Assembly: GCA_029931535.1 (NCBI GenBank)
Contig: JAQPZY010000831.1
Span: 483,011-547,010, forward strand
Direction: 5' to 3'
Origin: Margaritifera margaritifera
Lineage: Eukaryota; Mollusca; Bivalvia; Unionida; Margaritiferidae
DNA: 64,000 nt
Shown: positions 1 to 13,259 of the stretch, piece by piece
How the letters are laid out: each line of letters starts with the position of its first letter
Position numbering within the stretch: position 1 is the stretch's first letter
The notes under the pieces: model-generated
Told to the model about the DNA's origin: nothing
Database searches by the model: none
What the model saw: the letters and a program-made list of their open reading frames with translations, nothing else
Made by a program: the position numbers and the translations under genes

Positions 1-1166
1 CAATCTTATCTAGGTATTGTTGCAACAAAGCTAGAAAGTGAGTGGTCATAAAAAGAAAATCCCTGTTTCTAAAAACAGATGCATCTGCATGGCATGCGTC
101 ATGCCATATTTTCATATAGCTGTGTGCCGATTTACTTTATGTTTCATATCGTTTAACACAGATTGCATCACTGTACTTATAAATAGGCATAAATAGTTAA
201 TCAACTGCCACTAGAACAAGCAATTTAATTTTTATACTTTTAAAAACTTCAGCAAAATAGTAAAGTCAAAAGATTCACATTTGATTTAGAATCATCTTCC
301 TCAAAATGCAGTTGTAAAGTTGAGATTACTCATCAGTGACCACTGTTGTTTGAATGGATGAACACTATAATGTTGAAAACATAACTCTCATTTCTCCCTA
401 TTCTGTTCAAAAGGAGAAGTCACTTCTTCCTAAAATTCAAGTTTACCTCGACCCCTGGGTCAAATACAGGGCCTGATCTTCAGTTTCTTGTATAGATCAA
501 TCCTTCAATCAAAGGTGAACAACACAAAGTATTTTGAAAAGAAAGCCTTAAATCATACTATATCAATATTTTTTTTATGTGTTTTTAATGCAAATACTAG
601 TAATTTCAGTGTTTGGCTTGTTCCATATCCATTAACATGCATTTGTTTTTAATAATCGGGCTTTGAGTCAGCAAGAAACAGCAGATTTAGTACTCTGCAA
701 TACTTTTATCATTGGTCACTAACTTCCTTGGTATATAAATCTATGAGGACTTAAGAGATTTATAGTAATGTTGGTCTTATAATAGTGTTTCCCCTAGTGT
801 GCAAAAGAGGACAGAGTTCCAATGGAAAAGGGCAGGGTGGCAGACAGTGAGGGCAGGGTGGCTGTTCCAAACTATAAGGTAGACAAATATTTAAACATTT
901 TGCAGATTTCTTTGTTTTACTTGCTAAATTAAATAGAAATATATTCAAAATAAGCAATAATTATATTAAAAGAACCATTATCTTACAGAAATAAGGAGAT
1001 ATATACAAAAAATAAAAATATGATCTCTCAAGGGCAGCAGTGCGTTATGAAAGGACAGCAGGGTGTTCATAAAAAAATGCAGGGTGTAGATTTTTTTTGT
1101 CTGCGGGTAACACTATGCGAGTTAAAGACTTTTAGTATGCCTGGCATACAAGTTGACCCATATCTG

Positions 1167-1169
<3 letters not shown>
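1..1169. other. Gene-free AT-rich stretch
   Basis: I see no coding region, RNA gene or repeat boundary here. Open frames are short (at most 65 codons) and match nothing I know. Confidence 0.5.

Positions 1170-1170
<1 letters not shown>

Positions 1171-1200
<30 letters not shown>
1171..1200. repeat. (AG)15 microsatellite
   Basis: Pure AG dinucleotide tract of 15 units. Confidence 0.95.
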
Positions 1201-1202
<2 letters not shown>

Positions 1203-1400
1203 ATGCTTTGGATGTAAAATTATTTTTGTATTCTAACATTATATGCATACATTCTTCGTTGTTTACTTGTTAATATCTTTGTTTGATATGCACAAACATT
1301 TTGTATTCGGGTGTTGTATTCTATACCAAGTGAAATAAACCTTCTTGACTTGACTAGCTTAGCTGTGATTTTGTTTTCATTTGCCATGTTGCCAAGAGTA

Positions 1401-1544
1401 CTTGCTTATGATCTTGTCCATCCATCCATCTGTTATCAGTTTGCTTATGATGTTGTCCATCCATCTGTTATCACTTTGCTTATGATGTTGTCCATCCATC
1501 TGTTATCAGTTTGCTTATGATGTTGTCCATCCATCTGTTATCAG
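1401..1544. repeat. 35-bp minisatellite, four copies
   Basis: Four head-to-tail copies of a 35-bp unit that begins TTTGCTTATGATGTTGTCC and ends CTGTTATCAG. The first copy carries an extra CCAT. The last is followed by two shortened TTTGC-TCTGCACAA fragments. A small open frame through the array is a by-product of the repeat. Confidence 0.9.
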
Positions 1545-1599
1545 TTTGCGTCTGCACAAGTTTGCTTCTGCACAATAACTTGATTTCTCCACCATCTAG

Positions 1600-2150
1600 A
1601 GCTTGGGGATGATTTTACACATTGGGTAAGGAAGAAGCCTGTCAATTTTGGGGACAAAAGATCAACAGTCTAGGTCAGCATGATTTAAAGGGAAAAGAAA
1701 ATGGTTTCTGCTCAATAACATTAGTTCTACATCATATACCTGGATCAACCTTTGAGAATGACTTGCACTCAGGATAAGGAAGAGGCTTATTGATTTTTGG
1801 GATCAAAGGTCATAGTCACTGTGACTGAAAGAAGAAACATGGTTTCTACACAATAACATTAGTTCTACATCACAGACTTGGACCAAACTTTGTATATGGC
1901 TTGCACATGGGGTAAAGAAGAAGCCTATTGATTTTAAGGTCAAAAGTCAAGGTCAGAGTGACCCAAAGAAAAAACATGGTTTCCAAACAATAACATTGGT
2001 TCTACTTCACAGACTTGGACAAACATTTGTAATTTGGCTTGCCCTTGGGGGTAAACAAAAAACCTATTGATTTTAGGATCAAAAATGGTTTCTGTACAAT
2101 AACATTGAAGGACTCGCGGTACTAATTCAACTTGCATAGTAAACCTATGG
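1600..2150. repeat. Degenerate ~137-bp tandem repeat block
   Basis: Four diverged units, each with GGTTTCT-CACAATAACATT, a GACCAA-CTTTG segment, TTGCAC-TGGGGTAA and TCAAAGGTCA. The GTTTCTG-ACAATAAC marker recurs near 1703, 1842, 1978 and 2088. A further diverged unit lies at 2570-2780. The style resembles degenerate repeats common in bivalve genomes. Confidence 0.8.
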
Positions 2151-2569
2151 AAACATCATGATATTAAAAATTCAATAACTTAATTTCTAAATGCTCATGA
2201 TCAAACCTATATTTATCAGTATAGACCCATCCTTGATGCAAGCTTCTGTGTTAAGAAAACCACATGAGTCGCAGCATATTTTGGATCTACATGTACATGA
2301 AACGTGTTATCCATTCTGCACCTAATGAATTAGGTGCTACTGTTGTTATTGATTGTTCCTAAGTCAAGTCTATAAAAATACTAAAATTGCATCAATAGAA
2401 TCTTGTGTCTATTTTTTTTAGGTACAGATAGGATAAGCTCTCAAAATAATTTTATACTAAAATTTTACTTTTCATTATTAACTAATTATGGACCACCAAA
2501 CCCGTATATACTCTATTAAATCTTCACCCATTTCTAGACTGGTTCACAGTTGTGCCATATAATTAGTAC

Positions 2570-2780
2570 CGTGAGTCCTATGAAGCATCACATATCTTGA
2601 CCAACCTTTGTGGATTGTTTGACCAAACTTTGTGGATGGCTTGCGCTTTGGGTAGTTAAGAGCCTATAGACTGTTGGGTCAAATGGTCAGAGGTCATGTG
2701 AAGTCTACTAAGAAATAATGGTTTCTAAATTTTGTTCAAGACCGCATACCTTGACTAAATGTCCAGGTTATTGAGACCTG
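2570..2780. repeat. Outlying unit of the ~137-bp repeat
   Basis: This stretch carries the same sub-motifs as 1600-2150: GACCAA-CTTTGTGGATGGCTTGC, a TTGGGTCAAA-GTCA segment and AATGGTTTCT. It is separated from the main block by ~400 bp of unrelated sequence. Confidence 0.6.
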
Positions 2781-3500
2781 TTGGTTAATAATCTCCAAAT
2801 TCAGCACAGGGTGGGCATATGCATGGTAGTCTTGTTTGTCTGTCAGAGGGAGCAGGTTTGAGTTACCTCAGTACAAATGGAAAACAAGAATGATCTAATA
2901 TATTGTAAAAGCAGAAATGTTCATCAAGAGTTTAATTTCCTTTTTATTTTATTTTTTCCTTTTTTAAGTTGGTAATGAATATAAATGAAATTAAATCCAC
3001 CATGAATAAGTATTGTAGATTAGGTGTTAAGGAAAACAGTGTGACTGCATTGTAATTGATCATTCATATTACCAAAATTCTGTCATACCTTGCGTGGCAT
3101 TTGTATATCTTTCTCTTCCAAGGACCACTTATACATCTTGTAACCCTTGACTATATAATCTGAAACTTTTTATTTTTTGTTTTGAATGGTTCAGCTATCT
3201 CTCTTGTGGTTGTTTTATTTTTTTCTCTCTCCCACTTATAGTTTCTTGAAATAAATAAGAACAAGATCTGGTGTGGATTCAACAGAACCTAAGTCTAAAA
3301 CTTAGATGTACTTCTAGAATCCAGCGTGATCTGGCCTGGAGATTATAAAACTTATGAACTTTAGTTTGAGCTTCACTTGTAGTACGGAATTATTTATCAT
3401 CTTTTAAATTATAATATAGTTTTCATTTGGTTTATGACCTTTGTATTATAATTTATATTTTTTATAGTAGCCAATGCTATTATTGAGTACATGTATATCT
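2781..3500. other. Gene-free stretch
   Basis: AT-rich sequence with no frame, RNA or repeat that I can support. Confidence 0.45.
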
Positions 3501-4195
3501 TGTTAGGAATGTTGGTTAAACACGATGCCCTAAGTCACGTGAATAGCGCGTGGTGAAATTATCCATGACCTAATTCCCATGATTCAGTAAAGAGTACAAC
3601 TTGTTTACTTGTAAGAATTAACATTGCAATTTAGGTTTGTTTATTTGAGACGGAGTAGATTGGGTTTTAATTTGTTCTACGCAGTATAGATAATATAAAA
3701 CGAGATTTAATCGCTGTGTATTCATTCTTGGCAGTTACAGCATTTGGTAAAGTCATAGAGGGAATTTATTTATTGTTCATGAAATCTTAACTCTAAACAG
3801 TACTTTTGGGATTACATACTTTTATTCAAAGATCTGAACTTTATTCTACTCCGTCGAAATTATCGGAATCATTTCAAGAACTTTTGTGATATTCTACATT
3901 CACAGGAATTTACCTGAAATTAATAACATTTGGATTTAGAACTGTGATTCTTGTTGACACATAAGCACATTAGTGTCCTCATTCGGAATACACTTGGACA
4001 GTTTTTGGAGTAGTGAATTCTATAGAACAATTTAAGATTATTTAAGGAATTTCTACACTGTAAGTTATTTTTAATTCTTTAACTTTATTTTTAATATTTT
4101 ATATTTTAGGAAATTAAATTTGTATTTTCAAAATTGTGAAAGCTTGTTATAGTCTTTCTTTCTTTTGTTACATATTCAAACCCCTAGTCGTAACA
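3501..4195 (+). mobile_element. Diverged solo LTR related to the 42-47 kb retrotransposon
   Basis: The stretch starts TGTTAGGAAT and ends CCCCTAGTCGTAACA. Its last ~250 bp align collinearly with the minus-strand reading of the LTRs at 41827-42671 and 46622-47467. Shared blocks include CATTCGGAATACA, GTAAGTTATTTT, TTTTAATATTTTAGGAAATT, GAAAGCTTGT and the CTAG-GTCGTAACA terminus. There is no internal region or partner LTR nearby, and no matching target duplication is left (TATCT against CTTGC). It is therefore an old solo LTR of the same or a sister family, in the opposite orientation to the full copy. Confidence 0.75.
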
Positions 4196-5714
4196 CTTGC
4201 CACTGTCATCCAATCAGAAATGATCTTTCAAAATAACGACATTTTTCATTGATAAAAACAAAATCTGAAGCTTAAAGAGTTTATTATCCCATGCCCGATT
4301 GGGTGAAATTTAGCTCCGAATTAAAATTAGCTAATCGAATTTCTTAAATTTATACTTAACTTTCAGACTTATGTTGATGAAATTGAGGCAAGGTCACCTA
4401 ATTTTGAAACTTTTGACCATGAAACTCATGCTGAAGATCAAAACATCAAAACCAAATACGATACTAGGAAAACGTCAAGGTCAATGTAATTCAGCACTCT
4501 AAAGAAGGGACTCGAGGTAAAAAAAAACCCAGAAAAGTTTAATGATTCTAACTTTACTTTGATTGAACTTGTAGGCTGTTAAAGTTTCACCATGATCTCA
4601 AGTTTTACTTAAAGATTTATACGGGCCTGGTCTTCGTATGCTTTGCATCTTTCAATGAACTTCACCCAATCGCAATTTGTGTAGGCTGTACACTTGTCAT
4701 CTTACTACCTTTATGATACTTCTTTTTGACGTTTTCAAGTTTAAAACTTTATTGTGAATATGTAATTTGAATAATGTAGCTCTTTCCCAAAAGTAAAATA
4801 AAATTTAAAATTTCATCATACTGGCTTGTTCTATTTGTTTTATCCAAATATTATATCCACTGTTGTAAGTTAAATTGTTCAAGGTGTATGCATTTATATT
4901 TCAGCCACCTGAACAAGTGTATTCAATTTTACTTTAGCAAAATAATGTAATAAATGGAAAAAGCGATTCATCTGTTTCTAAAAAAAAAAAAATATAATAA
5001 TAATAATATAAAACAAAATAATAAAAAATAGCATAATTTACCTTGTCTAATATTCATTTTTTATAAAAGAAAATTTTTAGGTAGATTTCAGTGAAGAACG
5101 TTCAATTGGAACCATTTAAAATGAGTATCTTTTTGTGCACTTATGTACCAATATTTATTTTTCCACCAAGTCTCCATTTATCTTCAGCGTTTGGATATAG
5201 AAAAACAAATTCATTAAAACTCGGTAAACATATTGACAACCTTTCGTTTAAGTATGTAAATTGTAGTGGGAATGACATAGATGGTCTTTGCAAGAGAATA
5301 TCTGATGCTTTTAATGCCTGTACCGTCAAATACTCCTTGATAGCACGTCTAATACCCTCATAGTGTAAAAAGTTTATTGTATATGGATAAATTGTTAAAA
5401 AAAATATACAGATGCGTATAGAAAATGCTGTTACTTCCGATTTTGATATTATTATTGAATAACGCTCAGTGAGAAACGCTTGCTTCAGGCTATTTATTTC
5501 TTTTTGTTTTGACCAACGAAATAAAACATCCTTTTAAACATTGTTCTTCAAACATCTAGAAATATTTTTAAGAAGTTTGATTCCAAAACCAAAAATATAA
5601 AATACTTCTGAACATGTTTGAAGTAATAAGTTTTTACACTTAGCTGTATCCAGAATAAGTCTACATATCCAGGTTTCTAATGCAACAATACATATTTTAA
5701 TGTTAATCATTTTT
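4196..5714. other. Gene-free stretch with A-rich low-complexity DNA
   Basis: No supported gene. An A/AAT-rich tract lies at about 4979-5035. The 90-codon open frame at 5091-5363 has no recognisable motif. Confidence 0.45.
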
Positions 5715-7155
5715 CAACCCTCCTTTAGAATATCCGCGAGAGCAGACTAATCAATCCATATTGTCAGATGATTTATCCCATAAGAAATTTAAGAAAAAAC
5801 ATTTGATTAAGTTTATTCATAACAGGTTATGGTGGATTAGGTCGTCTAAGAATCAGATGATTTATCTTGGACATCTCAAGACGTTTTATAACAGATTTTG
5901 TTTTACAAAAGGTGTCAGAATTCTTTTGGACCATTGTGAGCATGAATTTTATTTCACGAGTTCTGTCACGATAATTTAGTTTGATAATTTCCCTCAAATT
6001 TGTTGTGAATTTAATGCCAATTAGTGTGAAAACACCCCTTTCCGAATAATGAATATTCCTGATAAAACATGTGCTATTTTTCTTTGATCCAAACCAAACA
6101 GCAATTGTTTTTTCAATGTTAAGGCCGGAGATCTTGCATAGAACTTAAATGTGTATAGGGTAGCTGTCAGTGACATTTCAATAGCATCAACAATAATAGA
6201 GGTATCATCTGCATATTGGGATAAAATATATTCTATATTATAAATTTTTATAAATATGATCTCCGGATTTAATTCAATCATATATCCTAAAATCTCAGCA
6301 CAAAAAATGAAAATATATGGTGTTAACGGATCACCTTGCATGCAACCGCATTCAATAGGAAACCATTGTTAAACATGACTATTCACAGCGACACATGATT
6401 TAATATCTTTATAAAATATTTCAATCCAATTTTGTACAATTAGGCCAAAATTTGAAAAAAAGAACTGTATATATAAATCTCCATGAAACTGAATCAAAGG
6501 CTCGTTCAACGTCAAAAAGAAGAAAAAAAACCCAGGGATTTTCTTATCTTGTGCATATTGCATTATTTCATAAGTAATTCTTTTTTCCCCATATATATCA
6601 TCCAGAAATGAGATCCGTTTGATATAGGTGTGTCAATTTTGATACATGTTTCTTAATTCTATTCGCAGTGGTTGCTGAGGCAAGTTTATATCTAGATATA
6701 AATGAAGATATAGGTCTCCAATTCTTTAGTAATAATTCAACTTTATTGCTGTTTGTAACACAAGTTATAATTCCTTTTTTCTGATAAGCTGACAATTCAC
6801 TCTAATGAAAACAATAATTTACATATCTACGAATAAATAAACTCAAATACTTCCAAACAAACTTCTGCAGTAAACCCATCTGAGACTGGGCTTTTATACG
6901 TTATTAATATTTTTTAAAAACTAGGCAGTAATTCATCAAATGTAATTAATCCTTCAATTGAATTGTGTTCATTAAATGTAAGTTTCTGTAATTCAAATGA
7001 TTCACACTGTGAGATAAGAAGATTACTTAAGTTTAGATGTAATTTTCTAGATTGATAAAGATTCTCCTAGTAAACATTTTAGTTTCATTTAATATTTCAT
7101 GATAATCGTTTATTATTGATCCATCATTTCTCCTCAACTAAGTCATGAGTTTTGA
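5715..7155 (-). pseudogene. Broken L1/Tx1-like LINE reverse transcriptase
   Basis: Non-LTR retrotransposon pol remnant, read from about 7150 down to 5715 through several frameshifts and stops. In order it shows a region around 6890 ending in DGFTAE, then KNWRPIS...ANRIKKH...QTDLISG (6795-6598), the QGDPLTPYIF motif and YADDT catalytic box (6341-6021), and a decayed connection domain to about 5715 with a MNKLNQMFFLKF-like block and a final YEKGGL-like motif. The NWRPIS/QTDLISG/QGDPLTPY wording fits the L1/Tx1 side of the LINE tree. No endonuclease domain, 3' tail or target duplication is visible, so this is a 5'-truncated, inactive copy. Confidence 0.85.
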
Positions 7156-7162
7156 AATATAC

Positions 7163-7194
<32 letters not shown>
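7163..7194. repeat. (TG)n(TA)n compound microsatellite
   Basis: Short GT run that passes into an AT run, just beyond the LINE remnant. Confidence 0.9.
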
Positions 7195-7580
7195 AAATGT
7201 TGTTTTTGGGGAGGGGGGTTGCCTTAAGGAAATTCATAGGAACACGTCTTTATAAGGAGATCGACGTATATTTTTAAAGCATTGCACTGATTCTGAATCT
7301 TAGTATTGTTAAAAGAAATTAATCAGATTTTCGCCCCAGTTATGACATGTTGAAAGCTGTAAATATTTAAAGATATGAATTAATTTTCCTGTGTACATTA
7401 AAATTATAATCGTCATAATTATCGATGACCAAAAATGGGTCCTTCCAAGTATTAAAAAAACTTAAAATACGCTAATTCAGTTACATCAATGCAACTCATT
7501 TCCATGCATTTGGAGGAAGTTTTGATATTAGTTAACTCTAAGAACAAGTCTGCAACAGAAGTCCTCATGAAGTGTTAGTG

Positions 7581-7760
7581 CCTTGATAGCTCAATACCTC
7601 ATTGATTGAGCCTCGGACTCTTCAAAGAATTTTCGGATTTGATATCCACTCAGGCCAGACCGGGTCAGCTGCCTCTTTGTGACCTTGCGATAGCACTTAG
7701 TTCCCATTTCCTCAGCATAATACAACCAATAATGTGTTAAAAGTTCCGTTAAACCCAACT
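7581..7760 (+). mobile_element. tRNA-derived SINE, copy 1
   Basis: The head is tRNA-like: an A-box-like TAGCTCA...GATTGAG, then a B-box-like GGATTTGATATCC about 50 bp later. A conserved body follows (GGGTCAGCTGCCTC, TTCCCATTTCCTCAGCATAAT) and the tail is GTTCCGTTAAACCCAAC. The same head, body and tail recur at 33506-33698, which defines a family. It is not a functional tRNA because the stems do not close. Confidence 0.75.
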
Positions 7761-9243
7761 ATATAAAGTGTTGAAATTGTCAGAAGAAAGTGTATGACTC
7801 TCTACGGTGAATTTAGTCGTACACTCAAATGCGAGTTGTTATTTCTCATTACACGAGGAAATGACACCTGACTGTTTGCATAATCGGATGATATTTATGA
7901 ATTGTTTAAAAAATGGTGAATACAAATTTGTCACTAATAACGTCATAAAGTACAATTTTCAGCGAACATTACGTGACTATCGTGAAATTTTATAAGAGTA
8001 ATTTCTCTCCTTTTTATACTTCTGATTTAATAATCAGCTTAAATGTGTAGATAATTATGTTGTAATTAAGTTTAGTTAAATTTATTTGAACTATGTCGGA
8101 AATATCCCATGTCTAATAAAAACAAATATTGTTTATTGGCCATTTTAAAGCTGCAGTGTCTGCAGTTTTTGTTCATATATTTCTTGCTTAAATTCATACA
8201 ATCTCTTTGAATTTCATATAAAGAGCCATTCACAAATTTTCAGTGATAACCAGGCTGGGACCGCCCGATTAGTAAACTAGGTACTTTCATATATGTACAT
8301 TGCTACCAAATCTATCTTGAAAACAAACTATACCTTAAAACGATAAATCATGCCTTTTTTTACATAAATATCCAATTGTTGTTGCCAATGTAAATTTTAT
8401 TTTTCACATTTTATTCGACTGTTTGGATATTCAGAAATTCTCGAATATGCTGAAATAATTGAGAAATCTTAAAATTCCATGAGAATACATCAGCTGGAAA
8501 GCTTAATATGTTAACCTATTGTTTTTCAAAATTTGTGAAAAGACTAATTCATGCGAGTCAAGTAGAAGATAGAGGCTAGACCCTGTCATAGACATTAATC
8601 TATTTTGCAGTGATATAAGCGACCTGTACTTTCTTCCGAGAAGTTAAGAACGTGCATACCTTAGCGCGCTAAACATGATCACACGAATCATATTTAATGA
8701 CAGAAGCCTTCAAAATACTGCCATCTGAAGACAAACAATGAAATATGAAAAAGAAAATGAAGGAGTTAAAACACTGCCTTCGAAAATGGTTCAAATTTTA
8801 AAAAAACAAACAAACAAGCACTTAACCATTGTCTTGCGATTCAGTTTAATGCAATAAATTGGTTTACTCACCTGAACTAAATTAACACTGAAAAATGCAT
8901 GTATCGAGGTTAAAATCGACTATACTGAATTTGTCACGTACAAGCCATTGGACATTTTTGATAACTACACTTTAAAATTTGACAATGACTACTGTGTGAA
9001 AAGATACAGAATACAGTGAGTATGACATAAACGTTTGGCAGAATCAATTAAATTGGGCAGAATGGGTGGAAACACTTCGTTTGAGGACTTCCTACTGACT
9101 TTTAATAGAAGAAAGAAAAATAAAGGTACTATAATTAGTCAAATCTGTATAAAAATTTCCTGCTTATTTCCATATGCATAAACCTTTGTCTGAATGTGAA
9201 ACACCTCTACCCGATAATGATGCAGTCAAATCAAATCACAATA

Positions 9244-9245
<2 letters not shown>
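7761..9245. other. Gene-free stretch
   Basis: AT-rich sequence with only short, unrecognisable open frames. I see no repeat boundary in it. Confidence 0.45.

Positions 9246-9326
<81 letters not shown>
9246..9326. repeat. (AT)n microsatellite, ~80 bp
   Basis: Uninterrupted AT dinucleotide tract of about 40 units, at the left edge of the unrecognised element described next. Confidence 0.95.
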
Positions 9327-9327
<1 letters not shown>

Positions 9328-9336
9328 CAATTTAGC

Positions 9337-9552
9337 TTGATCTGTACACTTTTAAATTCCACCACAGCATGGCGTGAGACACCTCAAGGGGAAACAAAAT
9401 ATTTCTATTGCGCCAGAGGAACAAAACGGTACAGAAAGTTTAAGAGAGTCTACACCACAACTACTGTTGTGTTGGCTGCTTTTACAGACTCAGACTTACC
9501 TATGAAATATGTACTGTTGAATAATGGAGGACATTGTCAGCTGATGAAATAA
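9337..9552 (+). other. Unrecognised 71-codon open frame
   Basis: Open frame with a plausible composition (Tyr-, Arg- and Thr-rich first half, then a short hydrophobic run). I do not recognise it. It follows the AT microsatellite directly and lies upstream of the conserved minus-strand block at 10030-11330, so it may belong to the same decayed element. I see no counterpart in the second copy. Confidence 0.25.
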
Positions 9553-10029
9553 ATTCTTCGGCAAAGATAAAGCTACTTGGTGGACGTAAAGAAATAGCTG
9601 GACAGGATCAAAGTATAAGGCCTTTGTAATCTGTATATTATGTGCATAGCTACAAAATAGAACATTATTACACAATCTGCTACAGCATTATCACTGCTAA
9701 GAAGTTAATGGAACTATTAATTCTATGACTGCAAGATTACGACATAGGTAAAAACATTATGATAAAATTTCAATATACAACAGATTAAAAAGTGAAATTA
9801 AAACATCTTGTTGGCCGTGGCAGTATCTTTCTATTATCAGTGAAAGGATCATGAAAATGAGTAGCATCGTCGGATGTTTATAACAGTCCATTACCCTTTA
9901 AACTGGAGTTAACTCTTACAATTAATACTGACGTGGGAAAGAACGGTATTTCGAAGGCTGATAAACAATCTGTAAGAGAACGACAACAAATTGTAGAGGA
10001 CAAAAAGGAATACAAATGGAGTAAACATT

Positions 10030-11330
10030 ATGGATTATGATGATGATATTTCTTCAAAATATCTCACCTCACGCGACGATGGTTCCATTTCCATGTCTGC
10101 TAATGATATCCGATAATCGTAGGTTCAAGGAACACAAGCAATTTAGAACCGACAAAAACAATATTGACCATGAAACAAACAAACAATCATTTATATTGAT
10201 ACTAATGGTTGCAGGGGCCGTATTGTGTTCTTTTATTAAGTAGGTTACGAATTTTGCTATCCTCTTTGATATCGTGTCTACACCTTTGAACAACAATGCA
10301 AATAACAAACCAACTAATGCCAGAAACAATTAATACGTGATCAGCCAGAAAAGAAACAATTTGGCCCAAACTCTTAAAATCAACTGATCATACTGTCAAT
10401 AATACCAGGCGTTGCTACTGCAAGTTTTTTCGATAACTCAGACAACTTTTACTTAATTTGCCAATCCATTTTTTATTTTGACATAAAATGATCCGCTTGG
10501 AGTAGAAGCAGATGGAGTAAGAGCAGAAGGACGTGCTGTAGGTGAGACAAGAGGAGTAGGATGTTGAGGCGAAACAGGGGTGTGGGAAACACCTTTTGGC
10601 CAAAAGTGTTACAGACAGAGCAATTTGTATTGAGCCATCATTACTTTCTCTGTAGCTATTGTAGCAATTATTACACCTTTATTTGAATAATCTTTTCAAT
10701 CTTTCACCTAACGATAATTTGCCTCTAATCTTGTCATTTATTATTTCAATATGTTTACTCAGATTCCTCTCTAACTGTATTAGATCTTCAACTGCTTGAG
10801 CTAGTATGCTTTCAACACTTCCCAACTATTCTTATAATACAGTTTTTTGGTTTGGGTCTGTTTCGTAGATGATGTCCTTTTTTTAACTCTTTAATCTGTT
10901 TTTTTTTTATAATTTTTTTAATTTCTTTCTTCATATATTTCAACATTAGATTGCATGGATTCTATTTTTGATTTTATAAATTCGGCAGCATTTGTATAAC
11001 CCCTTATTTCTCTTTTCTATAGTGTAATGAATGATTGCTTAAATACTGATGGGAGTTATCCACTTTGAATTCTTCTGTAATATCCGTCAATTCTAGTCTC
11101 AGTTACTCTTACCTGTTGATCAAATGGATCCTTTGTGTCTATTGTTCTCATCTCTATTTCTTCGGGTACTTTTATTGGCTGTCGTTGAAACTGGGTTCAA
11201 GTGGATATCTAAGTCGTATCTCCTCTTCAATAGGCAACACCCATTGGAAAACTTGGTTTTATCCAGCATATTGTAACAAGCAACTCCTTGCCAGTCTGGC
11301 CTGCGATAGTGCTGGGTGCTAGCAGCGTTT
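10030..11330 (-). pseudogene. Unrecognised element, copy 1 (minus-strand coding remnant)
   Basis: This block is collinear with 16310-17480 at an offset of about 6.1-6.3 kb. The best open frame is 10329-10069 (86 codons): a hydrophobic N-terminus and a SININDCLF motif that is nearly identical in the other copy. Most differences between copies in that block fall on third or first codon positions of the minus frame, which suggests past selection on a minus-strand protein. Higher up lie a Gln/Glu-rich helical segment with an LGE-LK-F motif (about 10680-10790) and a NAAEFIKSKIE-like segment (about 10950-11000). Stops and frameshifts break every frame. I cannot name the family. A viral or large-transposon structural gene is possible but unproven. 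Confidence 0.45.
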
Positions 11331-11458
11331 TGATGTTGCCTATCCTAGAGATCTTAAATGTCTTACCATATGGTTTTACATAATAGTGTGGTTTTTATGT
11401 GAAGGTTGGTTTTCCCCAAATTGTATTTTAATTAATTCATTACAAGGCCGTGTTTTAT

Positions 11459-11472
11459 CCCCCCCCCCCCCC
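11459..11472. repeat. C14 homopolymer
   Basis: Run of 14 C, bordered by TTTTAT and ACTACAAGG. Confidence 0.9.
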
Positions 11473-11474
11473 AC

Positions 11475-12669
11475 TACAAGGCGAGAACTTTTGGCGAATG
11501 TGAAAGTTTTGAATCTCTAATTGGTTTGACATCATCAAAACATCTGACACTTTGCTCTGCAAAATCATTAGCAAAATTTATAGTATATTTTGCTTCCGTT
11601 TGAATATGTGCATCTAGATGATCTTTATACAAAGGATTTTCAATTAAATAATTAAAATCATTACCAACACTCTCAATTAGTTTTGATTTATATAAATAGC
11701 AGAGAAATGGAGAAAGAACTACGACAGAGCCCTGGAAACTTTCTTTAGGAATTTATGAATCTAAGCAGGAATTAAACATAGTTATTGGAATGGAATATAA
11801 ATAGAGATAACTGGTACAAATATGACTGAAACCAAGTTGGAAAAAATGGAAGAGAAACAGGTAAAGAAGACATAAGAATCTTTGTAAATGCTAAAGCTTC
11901 CACAATTTAGAAGTAATTCCCGGATGTTGGAATTTATAGAGTGTCATCACTGATTAGAAGTTTTCTTCCAATCGACAAGTTAGACAACTTAAAGTAAAAA
12001 CTCAAATCGATAACTTGGGTTGCAAAATTAACTGAACCATAATTACAGGACTTGAATAGAATAATATACATCACGGGATTTGTGTAGTTCAAACTGAGAT
12101 TACCTCTATCTGCATTAAATGCAGGTTTGATTACATTCGCACATATTAATTTCGAAATGATAACCTTAAATAAGGAAATACTGAATGAATGATTAATAAA
12201 TAAATGCATGTTGTATTGTTGTTGATACATTTTCGGTTTTAATCACAATGGTTATCTACTTATGGTATAATGAAGTCCATAATGAAAGAATGACTAGACA
12301 ATATCGTTCAAAATTTCCTCAAGGATAAAGTTAGTCATCTTGGAAAATTCAAAGTCTTTGTCTTTTTCTTGCGCCTCTTTCCTCGAAGGCATTTTGTCAT
12401 TTTTAGATCTTTCTAATTGGCTATTATATATATTGTGTGTGATCAGTGGAAATATTTACTCAACTGCTCTGGATTGGATGGATCAAATGCAGAGCAAGGT
12501 ATGACATACATGATCTATAGTTAAATCAGCTCCACTAACAACTTCAGGTTTTGACAAAATTGGTAACTAGGATAAAATTCAATTGATAAAACATCACGTA
12601 TTTTCCACGCCGTATCTGATTTAATATATTTAGTCAGTGCTCTCAGGTGAATGGCATCTTTGTTTTGTG

Positions 12670-12670
<1 letters not shown>
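11475..12670. other. Gene-free stretch
   Basis: AT-rich. The 98-codon minus frame at 11934-12230 has no recognisable motif, and I do not call it a gene. Confidence 0.4.

Positions 12671-12749
<79 letters not shown>
12671..12749. repeat. (TA)n microsatellite, ~79 bp
   Basis: About 40 TA units. Open frames on both strands across it encode only alternating Tyr-Ile and are artefacts. Confidence 0.95.
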
Positions 12750-12751
<2 letters not shown>

Positions 12752-13259
12752 TCTAGTATTCATTATGGCGTTTCTACTTTCATCTCTTCATTTGTTTTAC
12801 CATATTTTTGATCTCTCCATTTTCTCACGTACTCTCTTTTACCGGATATACAGTAACCGATTTTATTTAATTCAGTTATTTTGTTTTCTTTTTCGTATGT
12901 GGGACATAGTTTTGTATCCGTCTTGTTTATTTAAACAATGAAATTTCAAATTATTTTTTACTAATAATAATCATACGGAAATATGACTTGCAATTAACCT
13001 ACAAGTCATAACCTATGTTCAGATTCAGAGGAAAACTGATCTAACTTACAAATGTTTGTGTAAATTAAATGTAAATCAGCGAACACAAAAATGAAAACGA
13101 AGGCAAGAGTAATAAAGAACCTGAAATGTAACTTTACAAAAGCCAAACTATCTACATAGAGTTGAGATTGTTAGAAAACTTGGGAGACGTTCTGTAAGAC
13201 CAATGTTGAGCGTTGAAAGAAAGAACAAGGAGATTCCAAAATGTACAAGATGAAAGAAA

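Noticed and set aside
2318..2337. 9-bp inverted repeat GCACCTAAT-GA-ATTAGGTGC
   Set aside because: Short, with no terminator or element context in a eukaryotic AT-rich region. Chance is sufficient.
10037..10243. Plus-strand 68-codon frame
   Set aside because: The second copy keeps the minus-strand reading, not this one.
12521..12941. Overlapping 80- and 96-codon frames on both strands
   Set aside because: Both owe most of their length to the (TA)n tract (Tyr-Ile repeats).
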